Positions 49,388 through 59,087 of a stretch of DNA of 64,000 nucleotides are shown here, in pieces (positions within the stretch are counted from its first letter, which is position 1; each line of letters opens with the position of its first letter). The DNA comes from Paraglaciecola sp. T6c (GTDB lineage Bacteria; Pseudomonadota; Gammaproteobacteria; Enterobacterales; Alteromonadaceae). The notes below the pieces were generated by a model. The model was not told the origin of the DNA. It made no database searches and saw nothing but the letters and a program-made list of their open reading frames with translations. The stretch lies in NCBI RefSeq assembly GCF_000014225.1, contig NC_008228.1:2790001-2854000 (forward strand), in the 5' to 3' direction. Made by a program: the position numbers and the translations under genes.

Positions 49388-50308
49388 TCAGCCTTGTTGA
49401 CGCAAGTAATCTAATGCGCCTATTACTGCAGCGACTTGGGCCAGAACGCACTCTTCCGGCGTAGCCGTTTCGCTATCAGGATAGACCTCAGTGGTTGTAG
49501 TGTAGCGTGCATTAGAAAACCCAGCACATAAGCCTAAATCTTTCAGTGCATAGTTAATGACCCCGTGTTGCGTCATAGGTGCACCGATCAATTTACCTTC
49601 GCTATCAGGCAACGCGATATGCGTGACTTGCTCAACACTTTTCACCACCGCACGTTGAAATGCATCTTGCGGATTTTGGGTATCGCCGACGGTGTAAAAG
49701 CCATCAGGAATTTGCCATATATCTTGCACAACTCCGTCTCTTGCACCAAGGGCTGGTCTAAACTCGCTGTTATCAGTGTCAGTCGTCTCATGTAAATCAA
49801 TATGAGCGTGGATCGTTAGGCCGAGATTGCTCACATACGCCATGATTTGAGCCGCTTCTGGTGACATACTTTGGGGTACAAATGAGCGATTTGGATCTAT
49901 CGCCATTGGGTTCCAACGATTGATTGTTTCGTATCCCCACGGGCTGATACAGGGAGCGATGATAAGGTTAAAGTCCGTTAAATAATCAATCCCGTGACGC
50001 ATAGCAAAACGCAATGCCCCTTGAACACCACTTGTCTCATAACCGTGCACTCCACCGGTGACTAATACAGTTGGTTTATTGAGGTCGAATTCTTTGCTGG
50101 TAATAGCATAGAGGGCGTAAGGGCCGCTTTCGTAATCCAGCGTGCCGTATTGCTCCACATTAAATTGAGAGCGAAGGCTGTCGATATGAACAACCACTTC
50201 ATTTTGATAGCTTCGCTTAATGGTTTGTTGCGTTAACCATTGGTCTTTTTCAGATTGTGTCCAAGGAATACCGGGTCTACCGATGTGATACGTGAGCTCT
50301 TGATTCAT
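49388..50308 (-). CDS. M14-family metallocarboxypeptidase/aspartoacylase-like
   Basis: 306 residues with no signal peptide. Zinc-site motif VTGGVHGYETSG (HxxE), substrate Arg region DPNRSF, third zinc ligand in HAHIDLHETTD, and a Glu in TTTTEVYPD near the C-terminus that fits the catalytic glutamate. This set is that of the M14 family, most like the succinylglutamate desuccinylase/aspartoacylase branch. It would remove a C-terminal residue or an N-acyl group from a small substrate in the cytoplasm. Convergent with the aldolase gene. Confidence 0.85.
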   Translation of the reverse strand: MNQELTYHIGRPGIPWTQSEKDQWLTQQTIKRSYQNEVVVHIDSLRSQFNVEQYGTLDYESGPYALYAITSKEFDLNKPTVLVTGGVHGYETSGVQGALRFAMRHGIDYLTDFNLIIAPCISPWGYETINRWNPMAIDPNRSFVPQSMSPEAAQIMAYVSNLGLTIHAHIDLHETTDTDNSEFRPALGARDGVVQDIWQIPDGFYTVGDTQNPQDAFQRAVVKSVEQVTHIALPDSEGKLIGAPMTQHGVINYALKDLGLCAGFSNARYTTTTEVYPDSETATPEECVLAQVAAVIGALDYLRQQG

Positions 50309-50531
50309 GAATTACCTTACAGATTTTTATCTAAACACGGTCAGTGACAATGCGTAGTATCATAAAGTATTTGCTGAGCAGTGTCAGAGAGAGACCAAAT
50401 TATTCAAATTTAAATCAATACTCTATTGTCAGCTTATCTTGACTGTGAGGAATAGAACCTTGACGTGCTAAAGAGCCGACGATGTCACTCAGTTGAGTAA
50501 CATCGCATATGATAGGGAATGTTTATACAGG

Positions 50532-50918
50532 CTATACGGAAGGCTCTCGGGTAAAGCATCGACGCCTTGCTAAAGTACGTTGATTTTCCTGGCTAAGCAG
50601 CATGTCTATACCCTCTTTTTTCATAGGTGTTTTTTCACAGCGAGTTAGTTCGCCATCCGCGACCAAGGATAAATATCGACTGCAACACACCCGCAAAAAG
50701 GAAGTAAAGTTACTTAAATCTAACTCTGCTTCTTGTGATTCAAAATAAAGCTTGGTGATGAGCTGATTAACCGACATATCATCACGGAAGGCAATTTCGG
50801 CTAACACATCCCAAAAGAAATTTTCTAATCGAATTGAGGTCACAACACCTTCTATGCGCAATGACTTAGTTCTACTCAACCATTGTTCTGATTCTGCCTC
50901 AATGAACAACTGACACAT
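50532..50918 (-). CDS. Ribbon-helix-helix domain protein (RHH_4 type)
   Basis: 128 residues from the ATG at 50918, chosen for AAGGAGCTTTAGT directly upstream; an earlier start adds 10 residues. The central part matches the RHH_4 domain: KSLRIEGVVTSIRLENFFWDVL, MSVNQLITKLYFES, and NFTSFLRVCCSRYL. Members are putative DNA-binding or sulfotransferase-associated proteins of unknown role. No obvious partner gene. Confidence 0.85.
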   Translation of the reverse strand: MCQLFIEAESEQWLSRTKSLRIEGVVTSIRLENFFWDVLAEIAFRDDMSVNQLITKLYFESQEAELDLSNFTSFLRVCCSRYLSLVADGELTRCEKTPMKKEGIDMLLSQENQRTLARRRCFTREPSV

Positions 50919-51057
50919 ACTAAAGCTCCTTTTAGAATGTCCTGACATACTTTAACGATAAATGAGTGTGTTCCAACTTGGAACCACGTACGAAGTTAAT
51001 CATGAAGCACACCAGATAGGGTAACAAAACTATACTACAAAGTGCTTGGCTCTGCTT

Positions 51058-51696
51058 TTACCGCCGCAGTAAACCCATTTCGTGACGCAATTGACGTAAA
51101 TAGTGATGCATGAAATCAGTTCTGATCCGCCCTTCTCTTTTCGCTTCCTCGGTGTGAAGCATTTCCTCTATCCTGAGCAATTTTTGAAAAAAATGATCAA
51201 GAGTAAACTGTGAATCATCGACATCTCTATACAAAGCAAAAGGATCATCAGGCTCGTAAAAATCGCGCTGTATCGAGGTACCCACTTGCAAACATCTTGC
51301 AACACCTATCGCTCCAATGGCGTCTAGTCTGTCAGCGTCTTGCACCGCGCAAGCTTCTAAGCTTTTAGGTGCGACATTAGCACTGTAGCTATGTGCAACA
51401 ATAGCGTGATGAATATGGTCAAAATGCGTTTTTGGGTAGCCAATTTCGGATAAGAAGGTCACCGCTTTATCCGCCGCTAAGCGTGAGCTTGACGCTCTCT
51501 CAGGATGATCCTTTGGCAAAGTCACACAATCATGTAACCACACCGCGGGCATAACAACCCACTCGTCAGCCTTTTCCGCTTCACATAACTGTTTCGCATT
51601 TAGAACAACCCGCTTAACGTGTTGAAAATCATGGGCGGCGTCGGTGTCCATTTCTACTTTTATGAACTCAGCCATTTTGACCACGAATAGGTCCAT
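51058..51696 (-). CDS. HD-domain phosphohydrolase
   Basis: 212 residues. HD-domain metal ligands: His in DAAHDFQHVKRV, the HD pair in AVWLHDCVTLP, and a later His/Asp set (HHAIVAHSYSA, VQDADRLDAIGAIG). This pattern fits the YedJ-like HD hydrolases, which act on nucleotides or other phosphoesters. The exact substrate is unknown. It stands alone. Confidence 0.9.
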   Translation of the reverse strand: MDLFVVKMAEFIKVEMDTDAAHDFQHVKRVVLNAKQLCEAEKADEWVVMPAVWLHDCVTLPKDHPERASSSRLAADKAVTFLSEIGYPKTHFDHIHHAIVAHSYSANVAPKSLEACAVQDADRLDAIGAIGVARCLQVGTSIQRDFYEPDDPFALYRDVDDSQFTLDHFFQKLLRIEEMLHTEEAKREGRIRTDFMHHYLRQLRHEMGLLRR

Positions 51697-51870
51697 TTTG
51701 GTCCACCTAATAACTCGTGCGTTACATCATCAAAGGTTGTATATTTTTCAATCACCTATTTTTAATAAGGTTATCGAATTACTTGAAGAATTAGGCACTA
51801 TAATTGGTACGAAAACGAGCAGTTCGAATTACAAACAGTACATTATTCGGAATATTTACTAAACGCTAGC

Positions 51871-52206
51871 CTAAAAGCGGGTGTCATTTTCACACGGTAT
51901 TCCGTCATCATCGCCGTCCATTCTTGTATCTGGACAATGCTGTAAAAAATATTCAGCTTCAGCGCGAGATGTCATTTGTCCGCAATATTGGCGACCATCA
52001 CAACGAAAATTCATTATCATGGGTGCCGGTTTTCTTGCTGGTGACGCTGATACTTTGGGTATTTGGTTAGCCCGCATTTCCACGGGAGATTGTCGCGTAG
52101 GTTTTTGCGCTTGTTCTGATTGCGAAGTATTCGATTGTGCTTCTGGCTCCCCAATATATTGAAGAGCAGCAAACAGCACAGCCGCTAAAATGATTAATTT
52201 TCCCAT
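51871..52206 (-). CDS. Excalibur calcium-binding domain protein
   Basis: 111 residues. An N-terminal hydrophobic segment (about 4-17) anchors or exports the protein; a Pro/Ser/Gln-rich linker follows; the C-terminal 45 residues are an Excalibur domain: FRCDGRQYCGQMTSRAEAEY, then DGDDDGIPCE, the calcium-binding loop with the terminal Cys. It is probably periplasmic and often found fused to nucleases; here it stands alone. Confidence 0.92.
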   Translation of the reverse strand: MGKLIILAAVLFAALQYIGEPEAQSNTSQSEQAQKPTRQSPVEMRANQIPKVSASPARKPAPMIMNFRCDGRQYCGQMTSRAEAEYFLQHCPDTRMDGDDDGIPCENDTRF

Positions 52207-52331
52207 TTTCGAATTCTTTATCTATGCCCTAGCTTAGGGCAACAATATAACAACATTTGCCATCCAAACCAGCGTCGATAGGTATTTAAAGGCGTACATA
52301 GCTATTTTTTCAATGACCTATGCTGCTTAGT

Positions 52332-53147
52332 TTAATCTCGCAGTGCCCCAAGCGGGTTAATCTGTAACATCTTGTTCTGTTTATATTCTTTATGCATTTG
52401 GGAATACCGTTCCAATAGGCTTGCCAGCCATACCCTGTACTTATCAGACTTTAGTGTTTCATTTACATCAATTAGTAAGCCGGTATGAGGTGATTTTTTT
52501 GAAAAGGAAAAGTACAGATCGCCTTTCAGTAATCCATTAGGTGAGTCGACAATTTCACTATTAAGATCATACAGATTCAGCAAGTGTCGTCCAGATTGAC
52601 GACCAAGTATCACTGCGTCAATTCTGTTAAGTTTCAACATCGATAACAATGCTTGATGATTTTTGACGCGAATGACGTGGCTATTGTTAGCTAAATAATC
52701 ATCTAACTCATTGCCTAGGCTTACACCACGGACTAAGCCTATTAATTTGCCTTTAAGCGTTTCTAGGCCGTTAAAGTCAAAGTAATTGTCTTTATTGACG
52801 AACATAGCATTTTCATTCATTGCCATTGGCTCAGAGGAAAACACTGAATATTCTTCACGATGTGAATTTTTGAAAGAACAGATATTAAGATCAACCTCTC
52901 CTTTCTCTATCATTTGTTGGCAACGCTTCCATGGGCCTACGTAAGTAAGGTCAACATCGTATCCGAGTGCACCAAAAAGATCAGTTGCGACCCGAGCACA
53001 TACTCCGACAATCTTATCGTCCTCAAGCCAATTCCATGGGGCATAATCGTGATGTCCACAGGCTGTCAATATAGGCTTGTGCTCAGCGCTCGAAACCTGA
53101 AACATCATTAAGCTTGCTATTAACCACACTACCAATCTGTAATTCAA
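52332..53147 (-). CDS. Periplasmic amino-acid-binding-like protein (SBP_bac_3)
   Basis: 271 residues from a TTG at 53147; the next ATG would cut into the signal peptide. After a signal peptide (to about residue 21), two lobes of the SBP_bac_3 fold are recognisable (YAPWNWLEDDKIVGVCARVA, GEVDLNICSFKNSHREEYSVFS, LKGKLIGLVRGVSLG). No ABC permease or ATPase is nearby, so this is one of the stand-alone proteins common in Alteromonadales and may sense rather than transport. Confidence 0.85.
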   Translation of the reverse strand: MNYRLVVWLIASLMMFQVSSAEHKPILTACGHHDYAPWNWLEDDKIVGVCARVATDLFGALGYDVDLTYVGPWKRCQQMIEKGEVDLNICSFKNSHREEYSVFSSEPMAMNENAMFVNKDNYFDFNGLETLKGKLIGLVRGVSLGNELDDYLANNSHVIRVKNHQALLSMLKLNRIDAVILGRQSGRHLLNLYDLNSEIVDSPNGLLKGDLYFSFSKKSPHTGLLIDVNETLKSDKYRVWLASLLERYSQMHKEYKQNKMLQINPLGALRD

Positions 53148-53298
53148 ATACTCAGCCTATATCAAATTAATCGCCTACAACGTCTCATTGTTGATTTCAG
53201 CGTGATTGAAAATAACGCAGTATGACGTAAAGCACCAATTTAAATGATGCGTAATAGTGATGCAACCAACTGATTTGAATAATAAAAGATAAAATTAT

Positions 53299-53337
53299 CA
53301 CTATGTATATAGCCACCATGCGATGGCTACCATAGTG
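53299..53337 (-). terminator. Candidate terminator of the alpha-glucan operon
   Basis: CACTATG/CATAGTG outside and TAGCCA/TGGCTA inside form a bulged 13-bp stem just past the GH31 stop. On the minus strand it is followed by GATAATTTTATC, a weak T-rich stretch. Confidence 0.5.
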
Positions 53338-53348
53338 TTATTTGAAGA

Positions 53349-55775
53349 TTAAAACACCTGAACTGAAGTATCTGCGTCCCATCCAAATTTCACCTCAAGC
53401 GTGTTGGTTTCACTGTCCCAACGGGTCCCACGGTTTGCGTTTAAAAACGTCGTTTTGTCTTTAATCTGTGGTAATTGTTTGTCACCCACCAGCACTTGAT
53501 TAATATCTTGCGGCCAATTATGGATCCAAAGTGACACCATCCTGCTTCCCGGCATGCCTTTGAATTCTCCTGTGCGTTTAAGTTCAAACACTAAAGAATC
53601 GGGTTTGCTCTCGTCAACTTGACGCTTGGCTGTGAACGTCAGCGTTTCAAATGCCTTATCGCGAATAGCGTGAGGGTTTTTACCGTCATCGTTGTACATA
53701 ACGGACGTGGACGTTAACGCGCTTTTATCCGCGTAATAATGTAAATCGAGTGTTTTGGTTGAATAATCATCCGTACTCAGTACGGGTAACGTCATAGGGA
53801 TAATAGCCCCACCTCTAGCCAAGACAGGCAGCAACTTTATGTCAGTAGGCATGGTTATCGTTTGATCACCCTCATAGCGCTCGTCACTCCAAAAATTGAA
53901 CCAAGCTCCTTTGGGTAAGGTGATGCTGACCTCGTTCTGATTTGCTTGAGTGATAGGTTTAACCAATAACGCATCTCCCCAAAAATATTGATCCTTTACA
54001 TCGATGAGCGATATGTCATTTTCGTTTTCAAAAAACATCGGACGCATCAAGGGCATACCGGTCAAACTGTTCTCAAATGCCAAAGAGTAATTGTACGGCA
54101 TCATGGCGTAACGCAACTCTACATAGGTACGAAGAATATCCTTGGTTTTGCCTTTATGAAACACCGGTTCTGGGGCAATATTGTCTTGTGCGTGGGGTCT
54201 AAAAACAGGTTGAAAAATACCGTATTGCAACCAGCGAATATACATTTGCGGATCGAACACGTCGCCTCCTGCAAATCCGCCTAAATCAGAGTGAGTGTAC
54301 CCCAAGCCTAGCAAGCCCATTTGCAGTGATAATTCAACTTGCGGTTTCAAGCCATCCCAAGAGCGACTGACATCACCTGTCCATGGGATCATGCCGTAGC
54401 GCTGTGAGCCAACAAAACCTGAGCGCATCATGATAAAGGGTCTGGTGTTCGGCGCTAACGACACCTGATGTTGATAAACTTGTTCCGCCCACTTATGACC
54501 GTATGCATTGTGCACCTCGTCACCGGTTGCCAACATTCCATTAAGGTTATGCTGAGCATCTGCTGGGTGCACCTCTGGCTCACCTAAATCTCCCCACCAA
54601 CCCGCTACACCCTGTTTGTACAACGCTGCGTAGGTTTGGTTAAACCAATCGCGGGCGTCGTTATCGAACACATCAATTAGACCGGTATTGCCAAAGTAAA
54701 AATCGAATTGATAAGGATGACCTTCAGGATCTTTTACCAAGGCATTGTGCGTGACTGCCTCTTGCCAGTTTTTAGACGAAGACAGAATAAAAGGCTCAGT
54801 TATCACGACTGTTTTTACACCTTCTTTACGCAGATCACTGATCATCTTGACTGGCGTAGGAAAGGTCTTTTCGTCCCAACTCAAATTACCCATATGGCCT
54901 TTGATATCCGCTCCGAACCAATATAGGTCGAGCACGAGTGCATCCAATGGAAATCCGGATTCTTGGTATTGTTTTACCGTATCTCGCACTTCTTGCTCAC
55001 TACGATAGCCAAAGCGCGAGGCGAAACTGCCTAATGCCCATCTAGGCGGCAAAGGCTGCTTCCCCGTCACAGTGACGAAATTTTCAATTAACGATGGGTA
55101 GGTTTTTCCTGCAACGACAATGTAACTGGTACGTCCGCCTATCGCTTCAAAGCGCATTTCATCGCTATTGCTAGCACCTAAATCCATTTCCCCGCGGGCA
55201 GAGTTGTCGAATATCAATACATACTTATTACTCGACATAACAGCGGATAAACCGAAATACATCTGATTTGACTCAGTGGTGTAGCCGTAATGCGCTTTGT
55301 TATAAAGAGGAAAGCGCTGACCGCGACGATCCATCCCCACTATGCGCTCACCCCCACCAAGTAACTTTTCATTTTCTTGCAAATCGAAACTAAAACCTCG
55401 CTTGTCAGCGTCAATGAACAAGCCTTGTTGCTCAGCTAACAGTAGTTTGTCATCACGAAAATAGCGGATCCGCAGGGGCGATTTATCTATTTGTGCACGA
55501 ATACCAGGTGCGCTTAGCGTAAGGCGTGATGCATCATCTGATATCGTCAATTCTGTTTGCTTTGCGACCCCATCGATCGCAAATGATGGGAGTTGTTTAA
55601 TGCCTTTGGGTTGATAAAAGACTTCAAAAGAATCACTCGCCAGTGCCGTAATGCTAAGTTGCCCTTCATCAGTTTGAATATGCAGTACTTGGCCATTCAA
55701 TTCGTGTGATTGATACTCACTACTTGCCGCCGTAAATGCCAATAAAATCAGGCTAAGTCCAAATAACCGCATCAT
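53349..55775 (-). CDS. GH31 alpha-glucosidase
   Basis: 808 residues from the ATGATG at 55775, where a proper signal peptide (MMRLFGLSLILLAFTAASS) begins; a start 93 bp upstream is rejected. GH31 architecture: an N-terminal beta-sandwich (GLGGGERIVGMDRRGQRFPL-type region) and a TIM barrel with PPRWALGSFASRFGYRS, the catalytic nucleophile Asp in GWWGDLGEPEVH, and the acid/base Asp in IPWTGDVSRSWDGLK. C-terminal beta domains follow. It should release glucose from the ends of alpha-glucans in the periplasm. Last gene of the minus-strand operon with GH13 and esterase genes. Confidence 0.94.
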   Translation of the reverse strand: MMRLFGLSLILLAFTAASSEYQSHELNGQVLHIQTDEGQLSITALASDSFEVFYQPKGIKQLPSFAIDGVAKQTELTISDDASRLTLSAPGIRAQIDKSPLRIRYFRDDKLLLAEQQGLFIDADKRGFSFDLQENEKLLGGGERIVGMDRRGQRFPLYNKAHYGYTTESNQMYFGLSAVMSSNKYVLIFDNSARGEMDLGASNSDEMRFEAIGGRTSYIVVAGKTYPSLIENFVTVTGKQPLPPRWALGSFASRFGYRSEQEVRDTVKQYQESGFPLDALVLDLYWFGADIKGHMGNLSWDEKTFPTPVKMISDLRKEGVKTVVITEPFILSSSKNWQEAVTHNALVKDPEGHPYQFDFYFGNTGLIDVFDNDARDWFNQTYAALYKQGVAGWWGDLGEPEVHPADAQHNLNGMLATGDEVHNAYGHKWAEQVYQHQVSLAPNTRPFIMMRSGFVGSQRYGMIPWTGDVSRSWDGLKPQVELSLQMGLLGLGYTHSDLGGFAGGDVFDPQMYIRWLQYGIFQPVFRPHAQDNIAPEPVFHKGKTKDILRTYVELRYAMMPYNYSLAFENSLTGMPLMRPMFFENENDISLIDVKDQYFWGDALLVKPITQANQNEVSITLPKGAWFNFWSDERYEGDQTITMPTDIKLLPVLARGGAIIPMTLPVLSTDDYSTKTLDLHYYADKSALTSTSVMYNDDGKNPHAIRDKAFETLTFTAKRQVDESKPDSLVFELKRTGEFKGMPGSRMVSLWIHNWPQDINQVLVGDKQLPQIKDKTTFLNANRGTRWDSETNTLEVKFGWDADTSVQVF

Positions 55776-55917
55776 TATTTTTCGTCCAGTTGAAATGTGT
55801 ATTTTTATCATAAGTAGGTGCGAATTCTCTTTAATGTGCTCATTGCTAATGCATTGCAGCAATAACATGTATCTTCAATATAGGTGTCGATTAGGCAACT
55901 CCCAATTAATAACAAGC

Positions 55918-56784
55918 CTAATGTATCTCAAACAGCCATTCAATCGCATCGGTAAATGAATCACCCCAAAGTTGTTCATTGTGTTGCCCACCAGCGATGG
56001 ATACGAATTGCATGTTTTCACGAGGGTGACCCTGCTCTTTAATCAATCGCTGCATTTTGTCTGTATCAGCAATCATCCCGTCGCCCTCATTACTGCCGTA
56101 TAACACGTATAGACGAGCGGAATCTTTGCTTCTATGTAGCCTGGTATCACTGAACACATCTTGCGAATACCAATAAGAGGGAGAAAAAATAGCGGCTTTG
56201 CCGAACACATCTGGGTAATTGTGTATGGCGTAGTGGGTGATTAAGCCGCCCATTGAGCTGCCCATCATCGCGGTGTTTTTTACATCGACTTTAGTGCGAT
56301 AGTTGTTGTCGATATAAGGTTTCACTACATCCACAATCAACTGCATATATGCTTTTCCTTGTGCTTCCCCAAAGCGTTTATTGGCCCATGGACTAAGCTC
56401 ATTCATCCGAAAATCACCGCCGTTATCGATGGCAACAACGATAAATTTTCGTCCTGATGTTTTAGCCAGCGCGTTTAGACTTTCATCCACTCCCCATTCT
56501 TCAGCGTAAGCCGTGGCATTATCAAACAGGTTCTGTCCGTCATGCATGTAAATAACAGGGTATGACTGAGTTTCATGCTCATAATTCGGCGGTAGATAAA
56601 GGCGAACAGTTCTTTGGCGATCCAGTTCAGGTATTAAAAACGGATAAGGTAATACAGATACATTCGACGCGGCCGACGTCGGGCGCTGAATAACTTCGCC
56701 GCAACCAGATAGTACGAAAAACGTGAACACCATACCCATCACTAAAAACAACAGACGACTCAAACTCGCTATCCAATTCCGCAT
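55918..56784 (-). CDS. Esterase D-family alpha/beta hydrolase lipoprotein
   Basis: 288 residues. The signal sequence ends in a lipobox (FFVLSGCGEV, Cys28), so it is an envelope lipoprotein. Esterase (PF00756) fold: YPVIYMHDGQNLFD, the nucleophile Ser in MMGSSMGGLITHYA, Asp in YGSNEGDGM (or nearby) and His in GGQHNEQLW. Homologues frequently accompany starch and alpha-glucan genes and may deacylate substituted sugars. 47 bp downstream of the GH13 stop, so one operon. Confidence 0.9.
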   Translation of the reverse strand: MRNWIASLSRLLFLVMGMVFTFFVLSGCGEVIQRPTSAASNVSVLPYPFLIPELDRQRTVRLYLPPNYEHETQSYPVIYMHDGQNLFDNATAYAEEWGVDESLNALAKTSGRKFIVVAIDNGGDFRMNELSPWANKRFGEAQGKAYMQLIVDVVKPYIDNNYRTKVDVKNTAMMGSSMGGLITHYAIHNYPDVFGKAAIFSPSYWYSQDVFSDTRLHRSKDSARLYVLYGSNEGDGMIADTDKMQRLIKEQGHPRENMQFVSIAGGQHNEQLWGDSFTDAIEWLFEIH

Positions 56785-56831
56785 TTATCCTGCCTTTACA
56801 ATGTGGTTATCAAAAATTCTACCTGCGTGTT

Positions 56832-58784
56832 TTACTTCACGAGGTTCAGTACCACAGATTGTAACGATCCTAGCGTCATTGATATACGACCTTTTTGATT
56901 TTCCACGTTAATATTCATTTTTTGCTCACTGAGTAAATCGAACATCGTATATTCGCCATCAGGTAGCCCCCATTGAGAAATTAAGCTTTCGGGGATCACT
57001 AATTCGAACTGTTTCCCCCCTTGACTAAAGTTACTGACTACCACTATTTTTTGCTCGTCATCGAAGCGGCTGAATGCGTAAATAGACTCGCTGTATGTTG
57101 CTTCATCATTATCGTTGTTCTGATTAAGATTAACTGAATGCAAGTCCGCATAGGGCCCCGCCATCGCGCTTTGGCTTGCTGAGATACGTAACACCCGGCG
57201 ATAGTAATCCCGGAGGGCTTTTTCGCTTGGGGCTAACATCGCACCGTCGAATTTTCCTTGGTTCATCCAGCGTTGATGCGCTGGAACGCCAGCATAATCA
57301 AAAATGGTGGTGCGAGAGGCTGAACCAAAGCCCATATTTTCACTGCCATCTTCCCCCACTTCTTGGCCAAAATAAATGAGTGTCGGCGCGCGGCTTATTA
57401 AGGCTGATACGACTAATGCCGGCTTTCCTAATTCACTGCTGCCAGCAAACTGAGGGCTAGCGATGCGCTGCTCATCATGATTTTCCAAAAAGTGCAGCAT
57501 ATGCATCTCTATATCCGCTACTTCTGAATGCGCTTTTGTAATAACAGAAGCGGGTAATTGACCTTGCATGACCCCTTTTAAACTGTCATAAAAGCCGACT
57601 TTATCGTACAAGAAGTCCATTTTTCCCTGAGTAATATACTCTCGATACTTAGTCGGATCGTACACTTCAGCCAGTAAAAATGCCTCCGGATTGGTGTGTT
57701 TAATGTGCGAATTTAGATAACTCCAAAACGCCACTGGCACCATTTCAGCCATGTCGTATCGAAACCCATCTACACCTTTTGCCAACCAGTACTGGGTAAT
57801 ATCACGAAATTTAATCCATGAGTCCGGCACACTCTTATTTGTCCAGAACACCACATGTTCATCGGCCGTTTTGTCGGCATATTGCGCGGGTAGCGTGGCG
57901 AAATCGTAGCTCCCATCAGGCTTAACGCCGTAATTAACTTTCACTGTTTCATACCAATCATTGGCATCAGGTTGTGCTTTGCGTGAACCATTGCCCGTCC
58001 ACTTTGCGGGTGATTCTTTAAATTCCCCGTCAGCTAACGAGTGGGTTTCCCCGCCTAAAGGTTGATATCCTTGAGGGGCTTTTGGCACCGTGAAATCTTG
58101 CCCAACGACATAATAAAAGTTGTTATCTCGCGCATATTCAAGACTTACATCATCCTTTTCACCGAAATCACTCATACCATCAGGTTTTGCCAGCGATTGA
58201 TAATTTCTTGCCACGTGGTTAGGCACAATATCAATGATGACTTTCATGCCGTTTTTATGCGTGCGCTTTATCAGTGCCTCGAATTCTGCCAACCGGTTTG
58301 CTGGATCATCTGCCAAATCTGGGTTAACCGTGTAATAATCCTTTACAGCATATGGCGAGCCCGCTCTGCCTTTAACCACATCGGGATCGTCATTTGAAAT
58401 ACCGTACTCGCTATAGTCGGTGATCACATCGTGATGGGGTACGCCCGTATACCAAATATGACTGACGCCGAGTTCTTTTATGCCTTGCAGGGCTTCATCG
58501 GTAAAATCACTGAATTTCCCAACGCCGTTTTCTTCAATGGTGCCCCATGGCTTATTGGTGGTATTGGTATTGCCAAATAACCGGGTAAACACCTGGTACA
58601 CCACTGGCTTCACGTGCTCGTGCGTCATGTTCGCCACTGCGACGCCCCCCTTATATTGAACGTTTTCATCTCGCTTACCCGATTCATGCGAACAGGCAAA
58701 TAAACTACTAGTAAGCACTACAAGAGGCACACTCCACGCGCGAGTAAAAGAATATGAGAGCATGTATGACAACGGTAAACGCAT
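56832..58784 (-). CDS. GH13 alpha-amylase-family lipoprotein
   Basis: 650 residues from the ATG at 58784 (TTG 15 bp upstream possible). Lipobox TSSLFACSHES puts the lipid-anchored Cys at residue 31. GH13 catalytic signatures: VIIDIVPNHVAR, nucleophile Asp in GVDGFRYDMAEM, acid/base Glu in AFLLAEVYDP, transition-state Asp in FLENHDEQRIAS. It hydrolyses internal alpha-1,4 bonds of starch or glycogen-like glucans at the cell surface or in the periplasm. First gene of the operon with esterase and GH31, and divergent from the GH86 gene. Confidence 0.95.
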   Translation of the reverse strand: MRLPLSYMLSYSFTRAWSVPLVVLTSSLFACSHESGKRDENVQYKGGVAVANMTHEHVKPVVYQVFTRLFGNTNTTNKPWGTIEENGVGKFSDFTDEALQGIKELGVSHIWYTGVPHHDVITDYSEYGISNDDPDVVKGRAGSPYAVKDYYTVNPDLADDPANRLAEFEALIKRTHKNGMKVIIDIVPNHVARNYQSLAKPDGMSDFGEKDDVSLEYARDNNFYYVVGQDFTVPKAPQGYQPLGGETHSLADGEFKESPAKWTGNGSRKAQPDANDWYETVKVNYGVKPDGSYDFATLPAQYADKTADEHVVFWTNKSVPDSWIKFRDITQYWLAKGVDGFRYDMAEMVPVAFWSYLNSHIKHTNPEAFLLAEVYDPTKYREYITQGKMDFLYDKVGFYDSLKGVMQGQLPASVITKAHSEVADIEMHMLHFLENHDEQRIASPQFAGSSELGKPALVVSALISRAPTLIYFGQEVGEDGSENMGFGSASRTTIFDYAGVPAHQRWMNQGKFDGAMLAPSEKALRDYYRRVLRISASQSAMAGPYADLHSVNLNQNNDNDEATYSESIYAFSRFDDEQKIVVVSNFSQGGKQFELVIPESLISQWGLPDGEYTMFDLLSEQKMNINVENQKGRISMTLGSLQSVVLNLVK

Positions 58785-58950
58785 AAAGATAGTATCCAAT
58801 ACAGATAAATTAACAAATTAGTCACAAATCATACCTGCCATCCCTTACCCCGCATAGCGCCCTACATACGTATTCATCACCAAAGCAATGAAACAATCAC
58901 GGTCAAGAAGCCTGTATAAGACAACCCTTCACGTAAAACACCAAACATTT

Positions 58951-58992
58951 TTGTTAACAATTAATTACACTTTGTTAACCAAGTAATATAAT
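58951..58992 (+). promoter_or_regulatory. Paired operator-like palindromes and promoter upstream of the GH86 gene
   Basis: TTGTTAACAA (58951-58960) is a perfect palindrome. TTGTTAACC (58972-58980) repeats most of it 21 bp later, two helical turns. Between and after them lie a -35-like ATTACA (58964-58969) and a -10 TATAAT (58987-58992), 17 bp apart. The 303-bp gap also serves the divergent GH13 gene, so the site may control both. Confidence 0.6.
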
Positions 58993-59087
58993 CTATTGCC
59001 CGCAACTAACCCAATTTACGTGTCGATTCAGTTTTAAGCGAGTTAGTTGAGCCTGTAAAACCACCACATACATAATAGGAACGCACT

